Of a DNA stretch of 64,000 nt, positions 7,813 through 16,188 are shown in pieces. The notes under the pieces were generated by a model, which worked only from the letters and a program-made list of their open reading frames with translations, was not told the DNA's origin and did not search any database. The first letter of the stretch is position 1. Each line of letters begins with the position of its first letter. Made by a program: the position numbers and the translations under genes. The stretch is from Hyphococcus luteus (lineage in GTDB: Bacteria > Pseudomonadota > Alphaproteobacteria > Caulobacterales > Parvularculaceae): contig NZ_PJCH01000015.1 of the NCBI RefSeq assembly GCF_002943565.1, positions 558,001 to 622,000 on the forward strand, in the 5' to 3' direction.

Positions 7813-10525
7813 CCCCGTGGCGCTAGATGCGACATATGCTGCGACGCCTGGCGACGTCACCCGCACGACCTGTCCTTATTGCGGCGTCGGCTGCGGGGTT
7901 CTTGTAAAAAAGACCGCCGATGCAGTCAGCGTCGAGGGCGACCCGGATCATCCGGCGAATTTCGGCAGGCTGTGCTCCAAGGGTCTGGCGCTGGTCGACA
8001 CTCTTGGGCGCGACAATCGGTTGCTTTATCCGTTGATCAAAGACGAGCGAGTATCCTGGGACCGCGCAACGGACGTCATCGCCGACAAGTTTCGCTCGAT
8101 TATCGCGGAGCACGGACCTGACGCTGTCGCTTTCTATGTCTCGGGCCAAATTCTGACGGAAGATTATTACGTCGCCAACAAGCTGATGAAGGGTTTTATC
8201 GGCTCGGCCAATATCGACACCAATTCCCGCTTGTGCATGGCCTCCTCCGTTACCGGCCACAAGCGCGCCTTCGGCGCCGACAGTGTTCCGGGCTGTTACG
8301 AAGACCTGGAGCTTGCAGACCTTATCGTGCTGACGGGATCGAACCTCGCCTGGTGCCACCCGGTGCTCTACCAGCGCATTCTGGCGGCGAAGGAAAAACG
8401 CCCCGGCCTCAAGATCGTCGTGATCGATCCGAGAAAGACGGCGACTTGCGAATTCGCCGATCTGCATCTCGCCATCGCGCCAGACAGCGACGTCGCGCTC
8501 TTTCAGGGGCTTTTAAACTATCTCGACAAGCGCGGCGGCAGGAATGACATATTCATCCGTAATCACACGAATGGCGCCGATACGGCGCTGAACGCCGCCA
8601 AGACGCACACTCTCGGGTGCGTTGCAGACGAAACCGAGCTGCATGAAGGCGACATTATCGCGTTCTATGAATTGTTTTTATCGACTCGAAAGACCGTCAC
8701 GGTCTACTCGCAAGGGGTCAATCAGGCGGCTGACGGCTCTGACCGGGTCAACGCGATCATCAATTGCCATCTGCTGACCGGACGCATTGGCGAGCCCGGC
8801 ATGGGGCCGTTTTCCGTCACCGGTCAGCCGAACGCCATGGGCGGGCGCGAAGTCGGCGGCCTCGCCAATCAGCTTGCCTCCCATATGGAGCTCGGCGATC
8901 CTGTCCATCGCGACCTTGTGCAACGCTTCTGGACCGCGCCGCGCATGGCGGAAAAGCCGGGCCTCAAAGCGGTCGACCTCTTCGAGGCGATACACGCCGG
9001 AAAAGTAAAAGCGGTCTGGATCATGGCGACCAACCCGGTCGCGAGCATGCCGAACGCCGATCGCGTGCGCGAGGCGCTGAAGAAATGCGAGCTTGTCGTT
9101 GTCTCCGACGTCAACGCCAATACGGACACCGCCGCCTGCGCGGATATCCTCCTGCCCTCTGCAAGCTGGGGAGAAAAAAACGGCACGGTGACGAATTCGG
9201 AGCGGCGCATCTCGCGCCAGCGCCGGTTTTTAAAAGCGCCTGGCGAAGCGCGTGACGATTGGCGTCAATTCTGCGACGTGGCGGTGAAAATGGGCTGGGG
9301 CGAAGCTTTTTCCTATGAAGCGGCCGCTGACATCTTCCGCGAATACGCCTCGCTTTGCGCATTTGAAAATGACGGCGCGCGCGACCTCAACCTCAGCGCG
9401 TTGAAAGACATCGACGCGCAGGGCTATGACGCCCTGGCGCCGGTGCAGTGGCCCGTTTCTGAAAATATTGTGAAAGGCAAGGCGCGCCTCTTTGCGGACG
9501 GCCGTTTCTTCACGCAGAACGGCAAGGCGAGTTTTATTGTCCCCGCCGCCTCGCCTGATAAGCAGACGACGCCGGATTTTCCCTTCGTTCTCAATACGGG
9601 GCGTATTCGCGATCACTGGCATACGATGACCCGTACGGGCCGCAGCGCGCGCCTCAGCCAGCATTTCGCCGAACCCTTTATCGAAATCTCGCCGCGCGAC
9701 GCCGAACGCCTGCGCATCAAGGACGCCGATATTGTGCGCGTCTCATCCCTATACGGCCTGGCGCTCACTCGCGCGCTGGTGACCGATCGCCAGCGCGACG
9801 GATCGGTTTTCGCGCCCATGCACTGGACGGAGGAATTTTCCAGCAAGGGCCGGATCGATGCGCTTGTGGCCGCCGTCACCGATCCCCTGTCGGGCCAGCC
9901 GGCGTTAAAGTCAGGCGCGGCGCGCATTGAACGCTTCGATGCGGCCTGGCATGGCTTCGGCGTTCTGGCGACGCGCGACTTCTCCGGCGCCGTCATGCCG
10001 GCCGGCGCTGACTATTGGGCGAAAGCACGCATCGAAGGCGGGCTCAGGGCGGAACTTGCAAGCGCCATGGACTATAAAAACATCCGCTTTGCAGCCGACG
10101 CCTTCTTCGAACCGGTTCTTGAACGCCATGCAACCGAGGCGCAGGTCATTCAATATTGCGACCGGCGGCGCGGCGTCCATCGCTTCGCCGTGTTTATCGG
10201 CGACCGCCTCAAAGGCGCGTTCTTTATGGCGAAAACGCCGGTCGAGATCTCGCGAAGCTGGGCCTGCGAACTGTTGGGCCGGTCATTTGCACCACAGGAA
10301 CGGGTCGCGGTTCTGGCGGGGCGGCCCGGCGATGATGCGCCTGACCGCGGCGCCATCGTCTGCACCTGCATGAATGTCGGCGCCAATGAAATCGCCGGCG
10401 CCGTCGCCAAGGGATGCACGTCCCTCGCCAAGATCGGCGCCGCCACCGGCGCCGGAACCAATTGCGGCTCGTGCCGCGGAGAGATCAAACGCTTATTGCC
10501 GGAGACAGCCGATGCGCAAACCTGA
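7793..10525 (+). CDS. nasA: Assimilatory nitrate reductase catalytic subunit
   Basis: 910 residues from ATG 7793, inside the 3' end of nirD; longer in-frame starts would run through the Rieske domain. It is a cytoplasmic Mo-bisPGD enzyme reducing nitrate to nitrite. The N-terminal [4Fe-4S] motif CPYCGVGC begins at residue 27, with the fourth cysteine in GRLCSKG. Molybdopterin oxidoreductase segments (TGSNLAWCHP, GQPNAMGGREVGG) and a C-terminal molybdopterin-binding domain follow. The last ~60 residues form a BFD-like [2Fe-2S] domain (CTCMNVG...NCGSC), as in Klebsiella-type NasA. No separate NasC reductase subunit is seen, so the electron donor is unknown. Confidence 0.96.
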   Translation: MSNVARNPVALDATYAATPGDVTRTTCPYCGVGCGVLVKKTADAVSVEGDPDHPANFGRLCSKGLALVDTLGRDNRLLYPLIKDERVSWDRATDVIADKFRSIIAEHGPDAVAFYVSGQILTEDYYVANKLMKGFIGSANIDTNSRLCMASSVTGHKRAFGADSVPGCYEDLELADLIVLTGSNLAWCHPVLYQRILAAKEKRPGLKIVVIDPRKTATCEFADLHLAIAPDSDVALFQGLLNYLDKRGGRNDIFIRNHTNGADTALNAAKTHTLGCVADETELHEGDIIAFYELFLSTRKTVTVYSQGVNQAADGSDRVNAIINCHLLTGRIGEPGMGPFSVTGQPNAMGGREVGGLANQLASHMELGDPVHRDLVQRFWTAPRMAEKPGLKAVDLFEAIHAGKVKAVWIMATNPVASMPNADRVREALKKCELVVVSDVNANTDTAACADILLPSASWGEKNGTVTNSERRISRQRRFLKAPGEARDDWRQFCDVAVKMGWGEAFSYEAAADIFREYASLCAFENDGARDLNLSALKDIDAQGYDALAPVQWPVSENIVKGKARLFADGRFFTQNGKASFIVPAASPDKQTTPDFPFVLNTGRIRDHWHTMTRTGRSARLSQHFAEPFIEISPRDAERLRIKDADIVRVSSLYGLALTRALVTDRQRDGSVFAPMHWTEEFSSKGRIDALVAAVTDPLSGQPALKSGAARIERFDAAWHGFGVLATRDFSGAVMPAGADYWAKARIEGGLRAELASAMDYKNIRFAADAFFEPVLERHATEAQVIQYCDRRRGVHRFAVFIGDRLKGAFFMAKTPVEISRSWACELLGRSFAPQERVAVLAGRPGDDAPDRGAIVCTCMNVGANEIAGAVAKGCTSLAKIGAATGAGTNCGSCRGEIKRLLPETADAQT

Positions 10526-11954
10526 ACTGATGGAGCGTCCGCGCATGACCGCCCTGCCGGTTTTGCCGGTGTTCTTCAAACTCGAGGGACGGCGGGTTCT
10601 ACTCGCCGGCGACAATGAAACCGCCGTATGGAAAGCGGAGCTCCTCGCCGCCGCCGGCGCGATCGTGCGCATCGCCGCCCCTTCGCCTTGTCAGGAGATG
10701 CGCGAGTTTATCCAAAGCGCGCCCGAACAGTGCGAATTGTCGCCGAGACCATGGCGCGAGGCCGACTTTAAACACGCCGCCCTCGCTGTCGGCGCCTTCG
10801 AAGATGACGCGCAAGCGGCGCGCTTCGCCGCCGCCGCGCGAGACCGAAACATTCCCGTCAATGTCGTCGACAGGCCGGATTTCTGCGACTTTCAGTTCGG
10901 CTCCATCGTCAACCGCACGCCGGCGGTCGTGGCGATTTCCACCGACGGCGCCGCCCCGGCGCTCGGCCAAGCCATTCGCAGACGCATCGAAGCCCTATTG
11001 CCGCAAAGCATCGCCGATTGGGCGCAGGCCGCGAAAAATCTGCGTCCTAAGCTTTCCAGGCTTTTGCCCGATACGAAGATGCGCAAAGACTTCTGGCGCC
11101 GCTTCGCGGAAACGGCTTTCGCTACGCCGGCCTCGCAAATCGACGAATGCGTTCAAAAGCTCCTTGTCTGGAAGAAAACCTCCGCCGGCAAGGTGACGCT
11201 TGTGGGCGCCGGGCCCGGCGATGTAGAATATCTGACGCTGAAAGCCGTGCGTGCGCTTCAGTCCGCAGACATCATTCTTTTCGACGACCTCGTTTCCGAT
11301 GAAGTACTCGACCTCGCGCGGCGCGAATCCAAGCGCATGCTTGTGGGCAAACGCGGCGGCCGCGCTTCCTGCAGACAGGACGACATCAACCAAACCATGC
11401 TGCGCCTTGCGCGTCAGGGCAAAAATGTCGTGCGGTTAAAATCCGGCGATCCGATGATTTTCGGCCGCGCCGGCGAGGAGATAGACATGCTGGAGGCCAC
11501 GGGCGTCGAAGTCGACATCGCGCCGGGCGTCACCGCCGCCCTCGCCGCCGCGGCGCGCCTTAAAACCTCCCTCACCCATCGCGACTGCGCGCAAGGCGTC
11601 AAATTCATCACGGCGCACAGCAAAAACGGCGCATTGCCCGACATCGACTGGCGCGCCGCCGCCGATCCCGACATCACGCTCATGGTCTATATGGGCGCCC
11701 GGAAAGCGCCGGACTTCGCCGCGCGGCTCATGGCCGAAGGGCTCGATCCGGCGACCCCGGCGATCATCGCAGCGGCGGTCAGCCGCCCGGAAGAGCGCCT
11801 CAACGCCCTGACGCTGGCCGAGCTCACAACGGCGGCTATCGATCCGGGCCACCCTATCCTGATCGGCGTCGGACGGGTTTTCCGGAAGGCGGCTTCTCGC
11901 ATGCGCGAACAAAACCTCCCTCCTGAGTTAACCAGAATCTCCTATTTTCATTAG
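10512..11954 (+). CDS. cysG: Sirohaem synthase CysG
   Basis: 480 residues from ATG 10512, which overlaps the nasA end by 14 bases and has GGAGA 6 bases upstream. It makes sirohaem for NirB from uroporphyrinogen III. The N-terminal part (about 1-150) is the precorrin-2 dehydrogenase/ferrochelatase domain. Its nucleotide loop reads AGDNETA, not the usual glycine-rich GGGxVA. The C-terminal half (about 220-470) is a uroporphyrinogen methyltransferase with VGAGPGDVEYLTLKA, the LKSGDP motif and the YMGARKAP region. Its place in the nitrate operon matches its demand. Confidence 0.95.
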   Translation: MRKPELMERPRMTALPVLPVFFKLEGRRVLLAGDNETAVWKAELLAAAGAIVRIAAPSPCQEMREFIQSAPEQCELSPRPWREADFKHAALAVGAFEDDAQAARFAAAARDRNIPVNVVDRPDFCDFQFGSIVNRTPAVVAISTDGAAPALGQAIRRRIEALLPQSIADWAQAAKNLRPKLSRLLPDTKMRKDFWRRFAETAFATPASQIDECVQKLLVWKKTSAGKVTLVGAGPGDVEYLTLKAVRALQSADIILFDDLVSDEVLDLARRESKRMLVGKRGGRASCRQDDINQTMLRLARQGKNVVRLKSGDPMIFGRAGEEIDMLEATGVEVDIAPGVTAALAAAARLKTSLTHRDCAQGVKFITAHSKNGALPDIDWRAAADPDITLMVYMGARKAPDFAARLMAEGLDPATPAIIAAAVSRPEERLNALTLAELTTAAIDPGHPILIGVGRVFRKAASRMREQNLPPELTRISYFH

Positions 11955-12031
11955 GGTTTCTCCGCTGGATGTTGCATCACAGCAATGTTATATTTTGCAG
12001 CGCAACATAGATTGCGGGGAACTGGGCAGAC

Positions 12032-12622
12032 ATGGCGGACACGCCCATTATCGTCCTTCTGGTGGACAGCAATCCCGAGCGGGCGAAGATCGTCGAGCAG
12101 GGATTGCATGGGGCCGCCGTGGTCAAACAGGCGCCGTCCCTCCACGGGGTCGAACTCCTGGGCGTCATCGAAAGGCTGCAGCCAGACGCGATCATTATCG
12201 ATTGCGAATCGCCCGACCGGGACACCATCGAAAATCTTCAGCTTGTGGCGCGCAAGAATCCCAAGCCGATTGTCATGTTCGTTGAAAACGGCGACGGCGC
12301 CCTCGCCAAGGAAGCGGTGCGCGCCGGCGTCAGCGCCTATATCGTCGACGGGCTTTCCGAAAAGCGGGTGCTGCCTGTCGTCGAAATCGCCATCGAACGC
12401 TTCCGGATGTTCGACGCACTCTGGCGCGATCTCGAAAAATCGAAACGCGATCTCGAAGCGCGCAAGGCGATCGAGCGAGCGAAGGGGCTTTTGATGCAAA
12501 AGCGCCAGCTTTCCGAAAACGACGCCTACGCCGCGATGCGCACCATGGCGATGAAACAGAAAATCTCGATCAAGGACGTGGCGGACAATATTCTTTCCGT
12601 CGCAAGCTTGTTCGACGAATAG
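12032..12622 (+). CDS. nasT: ANTAR-domain antiterminator NasT
   Basis: 196 residues. Residues 1-125 form a receiver-like domain (LLVDSNPERAK; IIIDCES near residue 70). A coiled-coil segment (about 125-145) leads into a C-terminal ANTAR RNA-binding domain (about 135-190: KAIERAKGLLMQKRQLSE...AY). In known NasST systems NasT binds paired hairpins in leader RNA and allows read-through of nitrate genes unless held by NasS. The nasS gene follows after 10 bases. The order nasT-nasS is the reverse of the order in several studied bacteria. Its strongest expected target, the nrtA leader, is outside the window. Confidence 0.93.
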   Translation: MADTPIIVLLVDSNPERAKIVEQGLHGAAVVKQAPSLHGVELLGVIERLQPDAIIIDCESPDRDTIENLQLVARKNPKPIVMFVENGDGALAKEAVRAGVSAYIVDGLSEKRVLPVVEIAIERFRMFDALWRDLEKSKRDLEARKAIERAKGLLMQKRQLSENDAYAAMRTMAMKQKISIKDVADNILSVASLFDE

Positions 12623-12632
12623 GCGGCGCGCC

Positions 12633-13907
12633 ATGAGGCTTGAAAAAAATCAACTTCTCATCGGGTTCGTGCCGCTTATCGACTCTGCGCCGCTCGTCGC
12701 CGCCAAAGAAAAGGGGTTTTTCGAAAAGCACGGACTTAACGTCGAACTCGAAAGGCACCAATCGTGGTCGCAGATCCGCGACAAGCTTGCCGCCGGCGCA
12801 CTCGATGCGGCGCATATGCTCGCGCCCATGGCGCCGGCGAGCTGGCTCGACAACGCTTATGGCGGCGAGCGGTTTGTCACAGGGCTTTCGCTTAATCTCA
12901 ACGGCAACGCGATTACGGTTTCGGAAGAGCTTTACCGGCAGATGGTAGAGGCCGACCCGGAAGCCATGTTCGAACGGCCCACTTCCGCACGAGCCTTGAA
13001 AAAAGTCATCGCAAACCGGCTGAAAGCGGGACAGGAGACGATCAATATCGGAACGGTTTTTCCTTTCTCCTCGCATAATTACGCCGTGCGCTACTGGCTG
13101 GGCGCGGAAGGTTTAAACCCCGACCGCGACGTGCGCATGGTTGTCGCGCCGCCGCCTTACATGGTGGAGCATCTGAAAGAAGGAAAGATCGACGCATTCT
13201 GCGTCGGCGAACCCTGGAACACACTGGCGGAATGCGACAGCGTCGGCCGCGCCATCGTTCGTTCAGCAGAGATCTGGCGCCACATGCCGGAAAAAGTTCT
13301 GGGCGTCAGGCAAGAATGGGCCGATGAATTTCCTGAAACTCATGTTGCGCTTGTTGCAAGCGTGCTTGAAGCGGCGGCCTGGCTCGACAAACGGCGAAAC
13401 CGTCTGGAAATCGCGGAGATCCTCTCCCGCAACGATTATATCGGCTTGCAAACGAAAGCATTGCTGCCGTCGCTGGCCGGAATCGGCGCGCTGGCGAACC
13501 GCAAGAGCATTATCGAAGCGAGCGATTATCTCATCTTTCACCGTTACGCCGCTAATTTTCCCTGGCGCTCCCATGCACTCTGGTTCCTGACCCAGATGGC
13601 GCGCTGGGGCCAGATCGTCAGTCCTGTCGATCTTCACGAAATCGCGCAGGGCGCTTACCTGCCTGAGATTTACCGCGCCGCTGCCGGCAGGCTCGGCGTC
13701 GCCTATCCGACAATCGACGAAAAACCCGAAGGCGCCGAGGAGCATGCCTGGATGCTGTCCGAGGCCACGACGCCGATCGCCATGCCGTCAAGCAGGTTTG
13801 TCGACGGTTTTAGCTTCAATCCTGATGCTGTGATCTCTTATTTGGAGGGTTTCAAGCGTCACAATCTTCGTATTTCTTTGAGAGAAATTGCAGATTTGCA
13901 TTCCTAA
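12633..13907 (+). CDS. nasS: Nitrate sensor NasS
   Basis: 424 residues, paralogous to the nrtA product at the window start. It opens LLIGFVPLIDSAPLVAAKEKGFF and shares LSRNDYIG and LTQMARWGQI with it. It has no signal peptide, as expected for the cytoplasmic sensor; transport copies are exported. In known systems NasS binds NasT without nitrate and releases it when nitrate is bound. Adjacency to nasT makes this role likely. The product ends just before a region of unrelated minus-strand genes, so it closes the nitrate cluster. Confidence 0.9.
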   Translation: MRLEKNQLLIGFVPLIDSAPLVAAKEKGFFEKHGLNVELERHQSWSQIRDKLAAGALDAAHMLAPMAPASWLDNAYGGERFVTGLSLNLNGNAITVSEELYRQMVEADPEAMFERPTSARALKKVIANRLKAGQETINIGTVFPFSSHNYAVRYWLGAEGLNPDRDVRMVVAPPPYMVEHLKEGKIDAFCVGEPWNTLAECDSVGRAIVRSAEIWRHMPEKVLGVRQEWADEFPETHVALVASVLEAAAWLDKRRNRLEIAEILSRNDYIGLQTKALLPSLAGIGALANRKSIIEASDYLIFHRYAANFPWRSHALWFLTQMARWGQIVSPVDLHEIAQGAYLPEIYRAAAGRLGVAYPTIDEKPEGAEEHAWMLSEATTPIAMPSSRFVDGFSFNPDAVISYLEGFKRHNLRISLREIADLHS

Positions 13908-14018
13908 GAAATCGTTTTCCGTGAATTTTCAACGCGCCCCGCCACTGACCATCAAAACAGACTCGAAAATGACCATGCAACCGCCTCCCACCATATCCAT
14001 CCAATCAGAGACGCCAGT

Positions 14019-14825
14019 TCATTCGCCATATTCAGTCCTTTTTCGTCGCATTCCCGGCGCCGGCGGATCAACCGGGGGCCCGGCGAAACATTGGACCGCT
14101 TCCATCCAGGCGGTCGCATTCGGTCCAGTAATGGCTAATCGCGTGTCTTTGACATTGCGAACCTGCGTTACGACTTGGCAGAATTCAACGGCGTCGCCTT
14201 CAATACGCTCATCCTCCTGATCGTCGCCATATGTCCAGATATCGCCGGAAGGCGCTGTTAAAATAATGGTTGGGCGCGGCTCAAGCGCGGCACGCCCCCG
14301 AGTAGCGAATGTCCAGCCATAGGTGTTCACGCCAAGAATAACGATGTTTTGAATCGCGTCGGTGTTTTGACGATCGAGACCAAGCTCGTCATAGATCGCC
14401 TGACCATGCGCCCATGTCACCATCTGACGGGCAGTGATGGAAGATCGCGCGCTCATGCCAGGCCCCGCCTACATAACACGATGAGACGGGTCCGCGGCCC
14501 TATAGGCGTCAGCCAACTTTCGGTGAAACCCAGCCCATCTGTCGAACAACGCTTTGCCGGAAAGACTTTTGAGATAGGACCTTTCAAATTCCGGCAGACG
14601 CAACGCTGTGACGAATGGCGTCGCTTCTTTTAAAAACTCCGCAATTGCGGCTTCGTCGGTCAGGGCGAAATAAGCAGCGAGGTTCCAGACATGCAAATGC
14701 CGCAGGATCTCGTTGATGCTCCAGCCCTTGAAGGCGGTTTTGCGGTCAAAGGCGCCTTCATCAAGCGACGAGAGAAGACTCTCCAACCGGCCGGCTTCGC
14801 TCTTAAAGTCCTCGGCTTGCTTCAT
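14019..14825 (-). pseudogene. TIGR03084-family protein split by an amber codon
   Basis: Two minus-strand pieces are in the same frame, separated only by a TAG at 14471-14469. Before it reads DPSHRVM and after it reads AGPGMSARSSITAR. Intact TIGR03084 (DinB/mycothiol-type fold, putative metal-binding) proteins have WAGP at this point, so a TGG tryptophan codon has become TAG. The N-terminal part includes FKGWSINEILRHLHVWN and the C-terminal part includes TWAHGQAIYDELG and CQVVTQVRN, both well preserved. The start is placed at the ATG at 14825. Everything else is undamaged, so it is either a very recent pseudogene or a sequence error. The family's function is not established. Confidence 0.82.
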
Positions 14826-14909
14826 ACGCTTATTGTTTGGACCATTGGCGAAACTGGCGGGCGCCACCTATCGGCTGCGCGGGCTTTTGCCGCGCAAACG
14901 TTAAAAAAA

Positions 14910-16061
14910 CTACGGCTCAATCCCGACGGCGTCTTCCGGCGCCGCGTCCCCCGCTTTCACTGCAAGGGGTCTCACATCGTCAATGAGGCGATAGATAAAC
15001 TTGCCGGGCTGTTCCATATGCATCATATGCGCTGAATGCTCGAACCAAATGATTTCTTTGGCCGGCGCCTGCAAATTCTCGAACCACGCGGATGAGATTT
15101 CCGACGGCGTTGCATAATCATGGCGTCCGGCGAACAGGAACACCGGCGTATTGAGTGTCATCAGGTCCCGATAATCGACGCCGCCCAATTGCGGCAGCAA
15201 TTGCATGACGACGCTCACAATTTGCGCGTCGGCGGCGAGATCCGCATCTGAATAATCCGGGGACAAGGAGCGCAGATTGTTTTCATAATCGAGATTTAGG
15301 CGCCCCCAACTCATGCCGCCATAGGTTGAGACCCATTTTCTCTGGACCATAACCTTCTCGACCGGAATGCTTCTGTCTTCTTCCGGATAGGGGGCGATCG
15401 CTTCAAGCTCTTTCATGGCGGTCTCATCGCCGCGCCAGCGCGCCTCCTCCAGCGCGAAGCGGTAGCCGACGGCTTCATTTTCGAGAGAGGAGACAACCTG
15501 CCCCATCCCGATGTAAGCGTGCAGCCATTGGGGGTGACGTTTCGCGAGCTCTAGCCCGAGAATCGATCCCCAGGAATGGCCGAGCACGAATATCTTGTCT
15601 TTCTCATATGTCTTTCGAAGATATGATGCGACTTCCTCACTGTCCTTAATCATGCGCTCAACGGTGATGGTCGGAAGGACTTCCGCCTGATCGTTTGAAA
15701 CGGCGGTCTTTCCGCTTCCGCGCTGATCCCATTGAACGACCGTGAAATAGTCTTCAAGCGGCGCCTGGTAAAACCAGCGCACCGGCATTTCCGTCGTTCC
15801 CGGTCCGCCATGAATAAAAAGCAGGATGGGATTTCTCCGGTCGCGGCCGCGCACGGAAATCCATTGTTTGATCCCGCCAATCTCGATTTCTTTCAGGTCG
15901 TTTATGCCGCGCGGCGTTTGAATGTCTTGTGCCTCGCGAATAATGTCCTGAACGCTCTCACAAGTGAAGGGCGCGGCTCCAACGGCGTCTTCTTGCGCGC
16001 ACGCCGAAACGAACGGCGCCGACAAAAAGAATACGAAAATCAGCGCAGCTTTTATTCGCAT
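14910..16061 (-). CDS. Exported alpha/beta hydrolase (proline-iminopeptidase-like)
   Basis: 383 residues with a signal peptide ending VSACAQ, a plausible lipobox (V-S-A-C), so probably a periplasmic lipoprotein. The fold markers are complete: oxyanion motif HGGPG near residue 100, WDQRGSGKT, nucleophile elbow GHSWGS (about 170), acid in FAGRHDY (about 325) and histidine in FEHSAHMMH (about 350). These match the S33 peptidase/proline iminopeptidase branch, but the substrate is unknown. It lies downstream of, and in the same direction as, the receptor/FecR/FecI set, 127 bases away. Membership of that system is only suggested. Confidence 0.85.
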   Translation of the reverse strand: MRIKAALIFVFFLSAPFVSACAQEDAVGAAPFTCESVQDIIREAQDIQTPRGINDLKEIEIGGIKQWISVRGRDRRNPILLFIHGGPGTTEMPVRWFYQAPLEDYFTVVQWDQRGSGKTAVSNDQAEVLPTITVERMIKDSEEVASYLRKTYEKDKIFVLGHSWGSILGLELAKRHPQWLHAYIGMGQVVSSLENEAVGYRFALEEARWRGDETAMKELEAIAPYPEEDRSIPVEKVMVQRKWVSTYGGMSWGRLNLDYENNLRSLSPDYSDADLAADAQIVSVVMQLLPQLGGVDYRDLMTLNTPVFLFAGRHDYATPSEISSAWFENLQAPAKEIIWFEHSAHMMHMEQPGKFIYRLIDDVRPLAVKAGDAAPEDAVGIEP

Positions 16062-16188
16062 AGAGACAATCCGCCCGGCTGGTTAAAACGAAGCATTGTC
16101 GCTATCATAAACGTCAAACGCAATGCTCAAAATAGAGAGCGCCACTCGGAAGGAAGAGCGGCGTCCCCATCAAGACTTTTTTACAGGA

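Noticed and set aside
10374-10511. Extended N-terminus of cysG
   Set aside because: The extra residues overlap the [2Fe-2S] domain of nasA in another frame and are Pro/Ala/Arg-rich. ATG 10512 has a good ribosome site.
11970-12008. Hairpins before nasT as a NasT target
   Set aside because: The possible loop ATCACA lacks G at position 4 and the second stem has a three-base loop, so the ANTAR pattern is not met.
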